Positions 44,487 to 56,844 of a DNA stretch of 64,000 nt are shown here, piece after piece. Below the pieces are notes generated by a model. It worked only from the letters and a program-made list of their open reading frames with translations. It was not told where the DNA came from and made no database searches. The number at the start of each line of letters is the position of its first letter. Positions within the stretch are counted from its first letter, which is position 1. This stretch comes from Notospermus geniculatus (lineage: Eukaryota; Nemertea; Pilidiophora; Heteronemertea; Lineidae), in assembly GCA_002633025.1 (NCBI GenBank), contig NMRB01000417.1:267174-331173 (forward strand). The letters run 5' to 3'. A program made the position numbers and the translations under genes.

Positions 44487-45175
44487 AGGGAATGACGACT
44501 TGGCATACCTGGCACACCAACCAAATCCAAAAGATTTCACATACAGCAGCGCTCCTTTGGCAAAAAATATATTTGAAGAGAATTCTCTTGAGCCTCAACC
44601 CAGGGTCTTATCTCAGACATTCCGAAACAATATCCTTTTGCAAGATTTATTGTCTAGGTATATGAAACAAATAAAATAAGACAGACAGTCAACTAAAACC
44701 ACAATTGATTTCATTTTCCCCTGACACAGCCAGACCAACTGGAAATTGGAAACTGCGTAATCTGGGATAAAAATCGGAAATATTATCAAAATACACAATT
44801 CTACTTCCTCCAGTGACTGCAGTCCGATGAGGTCTACCATTTTTCCGTCCAATTTTTGTGAAGGGTTGATAGGTTATGTGATTTGATCAGGTCAACCTGT
44901 CATTTTGTCTGACTTGCCTATAGGAATTTGTCAACCTGAGACAGCCACTTTTGCCTGTTTAACTGACAGACATCTATTCCTGGATAATAGACAAAATATC
45001 TCAAGTGATAAGAGGTTTGCGAAATGTGGAATTGAACTGGGCTTTTGTGACAAATGACATCGATCCCACTGTTGCAGAATTTTGTCCCTTTCAATTCAAA
45101 TGCCCACTTCACTTCTATACTGTCCGATTCTTCAAGAGATTTTTTGAAAATTGAGATTCAGGGCCAATTGGGCTT

Positions 45176-45605
45176 AAAGCCACACTGTATTCAATAGAAG
45201 CTGTCAGTGAGTTACCAATAGGTGTCACTACGGTCCAATTCAATGCATATACCGGACCCATTCATTCTTGATCGAGCGCCAGTCACGTGGATTTTCCTGT
45301 GTGTTGGTCCGCTAGAACTTTGCTGCCATCTTTTGGCAACAAGCGCGGCTGACTCGACTGCTCCTATTCACAAAGTGCTTACGTTCGCTGATGTTAGTGT
45401 AGTGTAAAATGTAATATGCTTTATCTGTCATTAGAGCTCTGCCTGCAGTTTTTTTTACAGGTATGTGTGCTCGCAACTAGGTAGTGATTCTCTGAAGTAC
45501 ATATCAGGCAACCATTTTGTGGACCTTCACAAGGATGAGACCTCTACCTGCACTTTTCAACAACACTATGAAAATACCGTAAAATTCAATACAGGGGGCT
45601 TTAAA
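45176..45605. mobile_element. MITE-2 copy hosting MITE-1
   Basis: ttaaagccacactgtattca at 45176 continues after the insert with cacaaagtgcttacgttcgc and ends aatacagggggctttaaa. MITE-1 occupies 45193-45367. Confidence 0.9.
45193..45367. mobile_element. MITE-1, copy 3, nested in MITE-2
   Basis: Ends aatagaagctgtcagtgag and gctgactcgactgctcctat. Inner motifs are ggtgtcactac and tgttggtccgctag. It is more diverged than the copies at 6.4 and 10.9 kb and belongs to a subgroup with the 48.0 kb copy (shared cacgtggattttcctgtg). Confidence 0.9.
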
Positions 45606-46088
45606 TGCATCAAATTTGGTAAATTTTGATGCTTTCACTTCTAGAAATATCACAAAAGAGACATGATTTTCTCATCACCAAAAAAAGCAACGGTGTACGT
45701 TGGAAAATTGAGACCTGTACTGACCGCAGATGACAAATACATATAGCAGTAATGTGTTTACTCAAACATTCAAATTTACCAATTATAGACCAAGAAAATT
45801 GGTGATTATTATCTATGATAAATCTACAACCGTTTCCTGTCTTCTCCATTAACGGCTGTTAGTATCGCATTCCAATTTGCTGATTATGTACTTGGCCCAC
45901 CTTCCCAGTGAAATATCAAAAATTGCCATCATTCAACGTGTCAAACTAGAATATATGGCAAAACTTTTTGTGTTGAAATACAAAATAGTGAAGCTGGGTG
46001 CAAAATATCAAAAATTCAAGTCTTCTTTCATGTGTTAATTTTTTTGATTTTTGGATGGGTAGGATAACTCCAACGGGCTGCTCAAGTC

Positions 46089-46227
46089 CTGGGCCGGCCA
46101 CAAAGAAAGTTCGATAGTGCTTTCGGAGCCTATCGGCGGTATAGTTAATGGGAAAATGCGTTATACCGGTAACTAACTGCCGATAGGTGCACGTAGCACT
46201 ATCGGACTTTCTGTGCGGTCGGCCCTG
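46089..46227. mobile_element. 139-bp hairpin MITE, 5-bp TSD AAGTC
   Basis: The left end ctgggccggccacaaagaaa and right end (reverse complement of cagggccgaccgcacagaaa) pair, and the arms continue gtncgatagtgct and cctatcggc for about 50 bp. AAGTC flanks it at 46084-46088 and 46228-46232. Confidence 0.8.
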
Positions 46228-46239
46228 AAGTCCAATAGG

Positions 46240-46526
46240 GAGCCACAGTGGTGTAGTGGTTCGGGTCTCCCACTAGCGATCAGAGGATCCCGGGTTCGAC
46301 TCCCCCTGTGGCATGAGACTTTGGGTAAGTCTCTTTGCCTCACTGGCCTCTCTCCACTCAGGTGTACAAATGGGTACCGATCGAAAATGCTCAGATTGTA
46401 GCGCTGAATGAGCAGCTCATCAGAGTTCTACTGAAAGGTTTCAGGATAGACTGGGGTTAAAGTGTCAAATCAGATGACACCTCTACCGTTGTTGATATCA
46501 GACTATAAACCCAAACTTTAACTTTA
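46240..46526 (+). mobile_element. CORE-like SINE (SINE-V), full length
   Basis: The head is ggagccacagtggtgtagtg (A box) to gggttcgactcc (B box). Then comes gactttgggtaagtctcttt and cctctctccactcaggtgta followed by caaatgggtacc, an order that resembles the CORE domain of CORE-SINEs. The 3' part is shared with other copies (ctgaaaggtttcaggataga; gttgatatcagactataaac) and ends cccaaactttaacttt. Confidence 0.9.
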
Positions 46527-46921
46527 GGTGGCGGTACCGATCTCAGTCTTCAATCCTACTGATAAGCTTGGGAACCAATCTATCCAAGGCCCTTTGTTAC
46601 TAACGTCAAATAAAACAAGAAAGAGACGGATCTCTAATGGCATGTAAACCATCCACCAAACACCATTTCTCAAGTTCAGAGTCAATGAGATAATTATAAT
46701 ATCACGAATCTTGTTGTTAGACCAGCCAACGAGGAGTCACCTGAGAACAGCAATTATCAATGCTAACTATTAATTCATGTCACCATGATTGTCAACTCGT
46801 GAGTAAGGGAAGTGTTCACCTATTAAACCCCGAGTTGATTATTAAGAAAACACAATTACACTTCTGGAAATTGTGGGTCGTGTTGACTTAGAACAAAGCG
46901 TTTGATTCTCTGCGCCAGAGT

Positions 46922-47425
46922 AGTGGTCATGCTACCATACTTGTTCGAAAGCCACTTGCCACATGCAGTGAAACATTGGTCATGGTAGCACTTGCCATGA
47001 GCAGGGAAACAGTGGTCATGCTGTTTAAGCCACTTGCCATGTTTGTGGTCATTGCTACCATATTTATTCGAAAGCCACTTGTCATTGGACATCTTATCTG
47101 AAAGCCACTTACCATGTGCAGCGGAACAGTGGTCATATTACCATACTTATTTGAAAGCCACTTACCATGTGCAGCGGAACAGTGGTCATATTACCCATAC
47201 TTATTTGAAAGCCACTTACCATGTGAACTGGAACAGTGGTCATATTACCATACTTGTTCGAAAGCCACTTGCCATGTGCAATGGAACAGTGGTCATATTA
47301 CCATACTTGTTCGAAAGCCACTTGCCATCTGTAGTGAAACAGTGGTCATGTTACCATTAACTTATTTGAAAGCCACTTGTCAAATGCGTTGGAACAGTGG
47401 CACAGTGGTCATGCTACCATAACTT
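46922..47425. repeat. 53-bp minisatellite, about nine units
   Basis: Unit landmarks are gtggtcatattaccatactt, atttgaaagccacttaccat and gtgcagcggaaca. Because 53 is not divisible by three, several frames on both strands stay open without being genes. Confidence 0.95.
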
Positions 47426-47465
47426 GGAGCTCAAAAGTCTTACCTACATGGGAAACGTTGATTCT

Positions 47466-47490
47466 GGGGGTGGGTGGGGTGGGGGGTGGC
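47466..47490 (+). repeat. Strong G-quadruplex-forming tract
   Basis: Four G runs (5, 3, 4 and 6) are separated by single T bases. One-base loops are expected to give a very stable quadruplex. It lies about 40 bp after the 53-bp minisatellite. Confidence 0.8.
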
Positions 47491-47957
47491 ACGAGTGTTT
47501 TCAGAGTGTGTGCCACATCTTCATAATTCATATGTAGTTGCACCCCGTCCAAAAACCTAGAGGGCATGAAACGCTTCCACCGACATCATGTGGCCTCATT
47601 TCATGACCTGTATTAAAGGAAGCAAACATAACCTAAGAAGGTAAACCGCACATTAAATTTACAAATGACATTTCCTACCATTTTGGTTATTATCATGCTC
47701 GCACATCACATACAATGGCTACGGTCAATATTGATTCTCTACCTAATGAGCTCAACTTATGAAAGTCAGCTTGAACGTGTGAGTTTGACTCGAGAGTGAA
47801 GATTAAGATAGGAGAGGATGAGGTAAATATTTGGAGGTGGGGAAGTGATCAGGCGGGGTGGAAGATAATTGCTGTCGGAGAACTTATGACATGTCTTCTA
47901 AGGGTTTGATTTCTTAGGTAACACTGGCGTGCCCTGTCCTTTTTCAGAACATCTTTG

Positions 47958-48150
47958 AAATAGGAGCTGTCAGTAGTTGACCAATAGGTGTCACTATGGC
48001 CCAATTCAATGCATAGAGCGGACCCATTCATTCTTGATTGAGCACCAATCACGTGGATTTTCCTGTGTATTGGTCTGCTAGAACTTTGCTGCCATCTTTT
48101 GGCAATACGCGTGGCTGGTAGCTGGTATTTGGTTATTAGGGTCCTCCTAT
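47958..48150. mobile_element. MITE-1, copy 4
   Basis: It starts aaataggagctgtcagtagt and ends gtcctcctat. About 25 extra bases stand before the right end (ggtagctggtatttggttat), absent from other copies. It is most similar to the 45.2 kb copy. Confidence 0.85.
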
Positions 48151-48584
48151 TTCATGATTTTTAACACCGCTGAGACAGAAAGTGTCAATGTAACAGTTGA
48201 CCCCGAATAATTTGATGAAAAATTCCAATTTCTGGCGCATGCTCTTGCCTTTATCTACTGCCCCATTATGTTCGTTATTTCATGGTTCATGTATTTGTTC
48301 AGGTAATTTCGCTCCTACAAAGACAATTATCATTGTGATACAATTACCTGTGTAATTAGCAATTATCCTTATTAGACCGGGCAATTATGGCCAGCAAGGA
48401 AAAGGTTAGTATAGTACATGAAATGTACCTATTATACCTATTGTGGTCTGGTATGCCGGGGTGAGAGTGACCGGTTACAGCAGTCATTAACCCTTTCATT
48501 TCACGTGACGTTGGGCCAAAGTCATAATCGTCTCTCAGTTGTGAATTATCCAACATAGAGCACAAAACACTGACACAAAATGAT

Positions 48585-48780
48585 AGTAAACATAAAGTCG
48601 TCTCCAAATTTTGCAAATTTGTGACCGCAACCGGGGTCTTCCTCAGGCACTTTCTAGTAGAGATCCCAGAAGTGGTTTGCTGGCCATTCACTTCTGGGAT
48701 CTCTACTAGAAAGTGCATGAGGAAGACCCCGGTTGGCATCGAAAATTTGCAAAATTCGGAGATGAATTTATGTTTACTAC
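48585..48780. repeat. Foldback repeat F: two facing arms of about 90 bp
   Basis: The left arm runs agtaaacataaagtcgtctc to agatcccagaagtg. The right arm is its near-exact reverse complement (cacttctgggatctctacta to tttatgtttact), with about 16 bp between. Further F sequence lies left of the hairpin (agcacaaaacactgacacaa). Two F copies inserted head to head, or inverted duplication of one, would both give this. Confidence 0.9.
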
Positions 48781-49606
48781 TCAGTTGTGAAATGAGACAG
48801 AAATAGTGCTACCAGTGCCCCCTGTGGTGGGAGAGTGATGGGTTTTTTGTGCCTCGGAAGCCCCTCCCCCCAACCCATGCACCCCCTTTCTAGAAATCTG
48901 GACCCACCCCTGGCTTCTATGTGATAACTTGAGAAGCCTCCTGATGTTCATTGCTCATGTCCCGAATCAATTTCAAGTTGTTGCTATCATAATTGAGAAG
49001 CCATGGCCCACCTTGTCGAGTACCTCAAATTCTAGAGGTATCGGAATAGTAATTTCAACATTTTTTGACAGTGCTGCCACCTGGTAAGTGATGATGGCAC
49101 TTGAGGGACACTGCAGTAATCCGAAAGAATTTTATCATCGACAAAACTGAAATTGTCTTAGCACTGGATATCGATGCAGGACAACCCATGATATTAATTT
49201 AATTTGAGGGCGGGGCGTTGGTGAATCTTGAGACGGTCCCTTAAGCAATGAAACAGTAATTCAGCACTAGCATACACATTTACTCTAATAACAATTGACA
49301 TTCTGCTTGCATGGGAGACAATAACAGGATATGATGATGGAGCACACCTAGATAGACTCAGGTAGAATTACCAGCCAAATTGCTTGTCATTTTCTCATTA
49401 CCTAGAAAAGCCAAGTGATGTTATCAAATCATATTTGAGTTATGAACCAGATAATGCTGGATAGCCGTGTATACACCTAAATAATTGGGCTGTTGGACCG
49501 GGATCAGATAACCAGAGAAAGCATACCTCACAGTATCATTTCAATACAGAGGTGGAGAATGTGAGAATATCATATTATAAAGGCTGATGTGATCAATGAG
49601 AAAGCT
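48781..49606. other. Unassigned
   Basis: A C-rich stretch at 48860-48925 (accccctttctagaaatct, acccacccctgg) resembles the edge of a CAG-ended element but has no partner. The rest is not recognised. Confidence 0.4.
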
Positions 49607-49785
49607 GGGCCTGTCAGATTGGTGTAGTGGGAACATTGGCATCATCACTCCTGAGGTTCTAGGTTCGATCCCCAGAAAGAGGGAAGAAGGGTAAATTTTT
49701 TTGACATCAAGAGATTTTTCCGGGCACTCTGGTTTCCTCCTGTTACCTCTAAAACTAACAATGTCGCTCAGTTCTCGATTCAATA
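49607..49785 (+). mobile_element. SINE-E (tRNA-derived)
   Basis: The A box is attggtgtagtggga and the B box aggttcgatcccc. The body has ccgggcactctggtttcctc and ctgttacctctaaaac, a stretch I associate with other marine-invertebrate SINEs. A TIR element is inserted just after it. Confidence 0.75.
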
Positions 49786-49787
49786 TA

Positions 49788-49979
49788 TGTGACCCGTGCC
49801 AACAAAATGAGTCGTAAAGCGCCGGAAAGAAGATTCAAGACGACACCACCAAAGAACAACTCTAGAAATTGACAGTCAAATTTCACAATGGCCAGACAAT
49901 ACTGAAATCAACAATCCGTTGGTGCACTTTGGGTCTTCTTCTCTGCGCATTCGGACTCATTTTGCTGACACGGGTCACA
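49788..49979. mobile_element. MITE-5, 192 bp, TGTGACCC TIRs, TA target
   Basis: The left arm tgtgacccgtgccaacaaaa and right arm (reverse complement of tgtgacccgtgtcagcaaaa) differ at two positions over about 26 bp. TA stands at both borders. Confidence 0.85.
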
Positions 49980-49981
49980 TA

Positions 49982-51360
49982 TTTTTGTTTATCAGAATTT
50001 GTGCCACAATGACGGAGGTTCCCTTTCAAACCCACAGCACAGCAGAATTTTACAAACTTCATGGCTGAACAAAAGGTGGCAATTTCAATTTACAAAGACA
50101 AAACACTGTAGTATTTGCGTCTAGACAGAAAATTGCGCTGGAAATGGTACCCTCAGGTTGCTGTGATGCTGACCCTATTGTAACAAAACAATAGTTAACC
50201 TTTCAATGGCATCTCCTTCCCTGTTCCGCCTACAATAAAGAATCTTTCTTACTTGACGTGTATATTTGCAGGCAAATTGAACGTGAATGTATGGGCGATT
50301 CATGCCAACTTAAGATGAATCATCTTAGAAATCAATTCCAGGCTAAGTTGACTTGAATTTTGAGTGCCTGTTGGGTAGACATTACAAGATAGTTGTACAA
50401 ACGCCTCGACCAACCCACAATGGAAACAACCAGTCCTATGAATGGTTATAACTGTGAAAACCCAATAATTACACCAGGTAATTTTATTAACTAGTAATTG
50501 TCAATTGTCTTTTGTCCCGGTAACTACCGGTTTCCTGCCAGTTGGGCCTGGCGAAGGGTTTGACAGGTAGAGTGGACATTCTCTTTAGTGAGCACACTCC
50601 CACCTTACACGTGGAGCAGCGGTGAACGCAGTGAATGATGGGTAAATGGTAATGAATGAGATGTCAGCTTCAAAGAAGAGATGACAAAAAAGATGCTGCN
50701 TGAAGCTGGTGGCTGTTGAAGGTGGGTGCCCGTTTTTTCCCATGAAATTTCAAAATCTAAATGCCGTGGTGTGATTTGTGGCCATGAATCCTGACGAAAA
50801 GTTGTTGATTGCTGAGAACAGGGTTTGCACGGATCCTGGATCTGTTCCAAAAATTGAACGGTCAATAGAATACATGCTCACCGGGGGTAGAAATTCAGAA
50901 TTGGAATTTATACCAAATATGGGCCGGTTGAACATTTTATGGTGGCTAGGCCAAGAACCGCATCCTCACCTAGGAGTACATGTGTACAAAGTCGGCAGAT
51001 TGCCGTACTGTAGGTTGAAGACAGCTTATTAGTCAACTTGTCTCTTGTTTTCAAAATGTTCCTATTCGAAATTGAAACTCGTTCATTCCACGTTGGCATC
51101 TTCACTGACATCCTCGTTTTTGACTCATTAGCAACCAGCGTCTTAGCCATTTGTCTTGAGCACTTCAAGTACACTGAGGAAGACAGCAAGTCATCCGCAG
51201 AACGGTTTCAAGTTCACACAAAAGAACAAAACCATTAAAATCCTCGACATTTTTTCTTCAGTTCGAATGTATTTTTGTAGCAAGGTTTTTCCTCCCGAAT
51301 TTCATTGCATTTAGATGCATTTGCTGCATGACTGTTTTTTACAATGTCTTTGAAAACTTC
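49982..51360. other. Unassigned; single N at 50700
   Basis: The plus-strand frame at 50778-51032 (84 codons) and others are not recognised. No repeats were identified. Confidence 0.35.
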
Positions 51361-51364
51361 AAAA

Positions 51365-51668
51365 GGAGTCACGGTGGTGTAGTGGTTCAGGTCTCCAACT
51401 CACGGTAAGAGGTTACCGGGTTCAAACCCCACTCCTGCGGTACGAGACTTTTGGCGTCTCTTTGCTACTGGCCTCTCTCCACCCAGGTGTATAAATGAGT
51501 GCCGGTCGGCAATGCTCACAATGCTCAGATTATAGCGCTGACAATGAGCAGCCCAGCCGAGTTCTTCTGAAAGGTTTCAGGATAGACCGGAATTAAAGTG
51601 TAAAGTCGGATGAGAACCTCTACCATAGTTGATATCAGACTACAAACCCAAACTTTAACTTTTTTTTA
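51365..51668 (+). mobile_element. CORE-like SINE (SINE-V), full length
   Basis: Head gagtcacggtggtgtagtgg and B box gggttcaaacccc, then cctctctccacccaggtgta and taaatgagtgccgg. The 3' end is gatatcagactacaaaccca then aactttaact plus a T run. AAAGG occurs on both sides and may be part of the target duplication. Confidence 0.9.
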
Positions 51669-51710
51669 AAGGCAGCTTCGAAGAAAAGAGGGAAAGTGAT
51701 GTACATGTAT

Positions 51711-51955
51711 GCACCGTTCTCAAATTGATGTAGAAGACAAAGATCTGTGCACTTCTGCCGAAATCTCAACCACAACCTCGGTCTGAAACTGAATGACGTA
51801 ACGCAGACAACCCCATGACAGTGACGTCGAAGACGTTGCATCAGAGTCGACCATCGCTAAATCATGGATGACGTCACATCAGCCGGTTTCAGATCGAGGT
51901 TCTGGTTGAGATTTCGGAAGTGCGCACATCTGCGAATTCGAGAACCGTCTATACA
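51711..51955. mobile_element. MITE-3, copy 3
   Basis: ccgttctcaaattgatgtag at the left and cgaattcgagaaccgtctat at the right. The palindromic halves are caaccacaacctcggtctga and cagatcgaggttctggttg. This copy has a perfect TGACGTCA near 51869. Confidence 0.9.
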
Positions 51956-51959
51956 ACCA

Positions 51960-54860
51960 TGACCACGTAACTAAAATGGTTAAAAGAATATAATATTGAC
52001 TACGGCTATTGATCTGACCAGCAAACTCGATGTGTTTTTGAGGCGATGGACGCTACCTGACCAGGATGTGACGGGCCAAGCGTTAATTGCTCGAGATTGG
52101 TTCCTGCTGTAGAACCCTCATTGAAGGTGTTCTGAAGTAGCAACACTTTGGAAAGTCAAGGAAGTCAGTGTCGGATTAATGCGTGTTTAAGGAAATGGCC
52201 ACGACTCTGGTAAATGTGAAGAAAACGTACCGGAAATGAAACATAAGTGCTGGAGTGTCTTAGGACGGTAGGTGAAACAGGCCAGGGTAACTATGCACAC
52301 ACTTGTGATCAATTGGTCGAGAAGTGGAGCGGTGAACGCATTAGCTACGGACCACTTCCACGATTTTTTGCAGATGTTCGCGTCCGGAGAGTATGTCGCC
52401 AACCGTATAAAAGACGATACGGGCGGCTGTGAGACACTTGAGGGTTTTTGAAATCATTTTGATGAATTTTCTCACTCTATTTCATACTCCGCTTTCACCT
52501 TAAGATCTTAATGGTTTTAGAGATGCTGGCAGTAAATTGAAAGATGGGGATGATTCAATTTATAGCGTGGTGAAGAAGGTAGCTACGCAGGAACGGAATC
52601 GTGATTTTTGAACGACGAGTTTTCTCTCTAGCCTGACGACCCAATACATTGCAGGGGTTGGTCAAAATTTTTTGCTGGGGGGTTTGAGGATGGTAGCCAC
52701 GGGCAACTTTTGAAGGTGGGCACTTTAGTGCTTTGCCGAGGAGGGTCTTCGGGTTTCCGCTGTGGAAGGAACAACATTTGGATCTTTCGACATTGAATTC
52801 TCCCCAGCCTGAAGACTGACATTGGTAGTGGTGTAATGTTTTTCAGTGTGGCCATTTTTCTGTGTGACTCCCACTGTTTGGAACACACTGGGAAACAGAC
52901 TCACTGTTTCTCTGTGTGTCGCTCATTGTCAAGTCGCACCTTATTCCGTCAATCTATTGTAATGTCACACTGGCACATGGACTACACTCAAAAACGTTAC
53001 ACCGGTATTCATAAGAAGCTTCTGATGAGCTATCTCCATTTAATGTGATGCTTTTTACACAACTCGCACCATTAAAAACAGCCTGAGCACAACTCCATCA
53101 TAAGAAAATGACCAATTCACAATACCGGTGGGTACGAGCCCGGCCCAATGAGCAAAAACAACAAAGAGTCATCTAATAAGTGACACTGAACGCGACGCAA
53201 CTCTCCAGGCACTCGGCTGAACAACGGAAATATCGCACACAGTCACCTAGCACAACGATCTTGATGATAATAAAATCATCTTCGCTTGTCTTCGAGTGTC
53301 AGATGGCGGAAGGAAGCTGATGAAAGCTGGACATGCAGCCGGAGATTTCGGCCAGGATACATCCTGCTTTGTACCACTGGATCGTTTGCTGCAACTCCCA
53401 CCTACTTTTTATCTATACCTCTATCCCGTACAAGTGAGACGTAAAAAGTGGCAAGTACTGTCGCGGGTGTCGACGAAAGTCGATCATTGTTCGTTGTTTG
53501 GGGGGATCGCTTGGCATATGCTCCTGGCATATAAGTTCAGAGAGGTATCCATCTTACGCATAAGAACTCAACTCAAACCAGGCAACTCTTCGTAACTTTC
53601 CATTTAATAATTCCAAGTCCATTGAAGTATCATGCTAAATCTAACGGGGACGACGAAATCCACATCACTCGCTTGCCTGCGAGAGGCACTTTATTAGGAT
53701 CTCCGGGAAAACATATACAACACACTCAAGTCACAAGCAGTACATGAATTATCAAAACTCCTTCCGTTAAAACTATATCCGCTGAAACTCTCTGTCTAAA
53801 CTCCTGTGTCTAAAAACTCTGACTAAAACTCCATTACTCCAAGCTGTTTTACGGCATCTTACTAACATGTCTCTCTCTCCGTTGCAACTCTCTAAACTAC
53901 AGTGGGGCGTGACTTATATACGGAATTCCTGTGCATTCTTTGTGCATTTCTTTGCCCCAAGTCCCCGAAACTTCCAAATAAAACCTTATGATTCCAAATT
54001 AGTGCCCATTCTCTTTGCCCAGTTCTCCATTGTGTTAACTTGTATATAAAAATATAGGTTATTGGTGGGCAGCCACTTCCTGGCATCAGGCTACTTCCTA
54101 TAAGTCACACTTCTGGCAAGAACTCTCTTACCTAATTATCANCCACGGACAACAGCCGAGGGAGACTGACTGGACAATGAGTAAATTGCTGCCGGGAAAA
54201 GAGGCCAATTCTCTCGGGCAGCTTCTCCATCAAAACACTATAGTTTAGCCACTCTTTGAAAGCACTAAACATCACACGCCTATTTGTTAACCAACATTGT
54301 GGGATCCTGCGATTTTTTACACCAAATGACTAAGACGGGATATTTTGCGATCATTCTGTTGACGATGTTGTGCACGGGTTAAGTGCTGTGCTGCTTCATT
54401 GTTTAAGTGATTGCCCTGCGAGAGGGTTGGACCGCGATGGGCCGCTTTGTTCCCAGATGGATGGGACGAAGAGTGCGCAATATGGCAAAAGATTTTTTCT
54501 GTCGATTTGTATGATATTTTTTTCTGGCGATGATTATTCAGCCACTTATTTACAAGGTTTGACAGGACTTATTTGCCAAACCATAAGACGCGTCGCCGAC
54601 AACAATATGAACACTTTTCAACGCTAGTACAGATGACGCTTTGACCAGTCACCCTTTTTTTTCGTTCTATAGATGTATTTCACTACCGTTCTTCTTTTCA
54701 GGCAACGGAAAGGACTTTTATGGAAGATCTGCTTGGCTTAAAAACTTAGTAGCAGCTAGCCAGGTGTAACAGCTTCCACCATAGCACTAAAAGACAACCA
54801 AAGACGGCCAGGACCTACACAAGCTCCACTCAAACGACTGCGAAGACCTTTGCTCCTGCT
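51960..54860. other. Low-repeat DNA, no gene recognised; single N at 54142
   Basis: The 99-codon frame at 53296-53595 has no motif I know. From 53680 to 54060 there is a stretch rich in aaactc repeats followed by TATA-like sequence (gacttatatacgg). It could be part of a retroelement terminal repeat, but neither ends nor a partner were found. Confidence 0.3.
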
Positions 54861-54870
54861 GTCCTTAATG

Positions 54871-54920
54871 GAGAAGTGTCCTCTTGGCAGAGGTGTCTGT
54901 TAAGGGGGGTTGACCATATC
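54871..54920. repeat. pogo-like element end fragment
   Basis: gtgtcctcttggcagaggtg and tctgttaaggggggttgacc resemble the end of the element at 57552-58152. Confidence 0.45.
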
Positions 54921-54945
54921 ATGATATTATTTGTGACCCAAATGG

Positions 54946-55095
54946 CCTTACAACACAATAGCTGAAATGTACATCTCTGCAATTTCATAACACTAGTGGA
55001 CAGTAGAGAAAATAGTTGAGTAAACTGATGACCAATGATGATCACTTGCGACAAGTGCCTGCTTTTGCTGGAGCAAGTCACATTTACCAAACCAC
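54946..55095. repeat. Diverged dispersed repeat R, copy 2
   Basis: See 2895-3050. Shared stretches are acaacacaat, gctgaaatgtacatctctgc and tgatgatcac in order. Confidence 0.5.
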
Positions 55096-55535
55096 CATCA
55101 CCTTACATAAAGAGCCAGCATCACCAAACTTCGCAGGTACCTGGACAAATGACGAAGTGTCAAAAATGCTATTTTTGGTTCATTGGACGCCATTGTTAAG
55201 GATGCGAGTTCGGCATGTTACATAATCATCCTCCATCGCTTATCCCCATATTGATGCTGCAGATGCAGATGCATCCAGCATCCACTAATAGCATCATGAA
55301 ATTACAGGAGTTAAATTTGGACCGAGGGCTTTGTCTCAGGAGAGGTACATTACCCTCTTAGCTTGTCCAGCTGTCCAAGGGGAGAAAGTTCATGTTATAA
55401 ATTGCTTGATTTAAAACCGTCCAGAATCACCCACAAGAAGGGCAATCAGTGGTCATCGATTTTGATTATTTGGGTAAAGTTCCAACTACATTTTCTAGTT
55501 TGGTGGATAAACAAGGTTTTTGTAATCTGCATTAG

Positions 55536-55740
55536 GAACAAGAGGCCCATGGGCCTTGCACTCAGCTGCCCTGTCCATTTACATATCTTGACGGTTCTGT
55601 GAAAACCTGGCATAAAATGCTTGATGTTCATTTCATGTCATGCTCTCAGTTCCTAAGAATAAATCTGCTAGATTGCTAACAAACCTATGGTTAACAGACG
55701 GAAGGACAGACATGACAGACGCACGAACGATCGCCACTCA
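55536..55740 (+). mobile_element. Dispersed element beginning AACAAGAGGCCCATGGGCC
   Basis: The start (aacaagaggcccatgggcct) is one I know from repeats in marine invertebrates, especially molluscs. A gacgg-rich tail lies at 55696-55730 (gacggaaggacagacatgac). Its relation to element U, which also has a gacgg tract, is possible but not shown. Confidence 0.5.
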
Positions 55741-56844
55741 GCAATCCCTGTCAATATAAGCCTTACTTCACCTTTTAGCCAAGCCACCTAGTAAAAGGGA
55801 CAACAGGGCTTTTTGGCCAAGCCAGCTAATACAAGGGCCTAAAGAAATCAACTATTCAGTGATATCAGAAATCGACACCTATTTTTGATGATACTGAATC
55901 TGTGAATCATACATCCAAAGTGATGCAAATTTCATGAGGTTGGCATTGGTGCTTATACATCATGAACCAACCTTACGCACCTGGGAATTGAGTATATCAA
56001 CCCAAACCTCAGGATATAACTTCTGGACGTGCAATGGATAATAAAGAAAGAGGTCTGACACCATGGACAAACAGCCTCTTTAAATGAATACAGCCATAAA
56101 ATAGAAGAAAGTCTCACAATATCTTTAAAGCTACAGACCCGATAATAAGAAATTCTTCTTTATGAAAATATCAAGACTCGTTTGAATACGAACAATTGAG
56201 ATTTGATTTGTTCTCACTGAGGTATATCGTCGGTACAATGGTCTCGTGGACCTTTTGAACTCCCAGGAAAAAGAACTGTTCGCGCATGGCATGCCTCATA
56301 ATGCCCCGGAGTCATTGACAGGTGGTACCACACGTGCCAAAGGTGTGCCTCCGCAAAAAGAAACTCATAGACGCTGGCGGATGCAAACGGAGGATATTGT
56401 CGGGGTATTGTCATGAAAAAGGTGCCCAGGTTGAGAAACATGGCAGGAAAACAGACTAAAGCTAATTAGCATCAATTAATTACAGCCGGAGGGTTTACTT
56501 GATTGTGTGGTTTTTGTGTTTTTGTTAAGAGTTTTCTAAAAGGGTCTGAAATAGGGTAATGGGGGCACGTCCACCGATAATCAGCTTCATCTTTTAAAAT
56601 TTTAATCTCGGAAGATGGGGTTGAATGTGAAATTCAGGGGAGACTTTATTCAGGTATTTGAACCACTCAGAGTTCTGATGAGGGTTTAAACCTCTTAGAA
56701 AACCCTAAGGCCTATCATCTGGACACTTTTATTTTGTAATCAACCGCTGAAAAACGAAACTACCATCAATATTTATCACACTTTCATCTTTTGACAAACT
56801 TATTTTTTTCACTTGCTCTCAAAAACAGCAGTAAAACCTCCAAA

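Noticed and set aside
46856-47422. Repeating frames on both strands
   Set aside because: Products of the 53-bp minisatellite.
48835-48925. Another CAG-ended element
   Set aside because: The edges look similar (cagtgccccctg, acccacccctg), but the TIRs do not pair and the flanks gctac/gcttc are not identical.
53680-54060. LTR of a retrotransposon
   Set aside because: A TATA-like stretch was noticed, but no second copy, no TG...CA ends and no primer-binding site were found.
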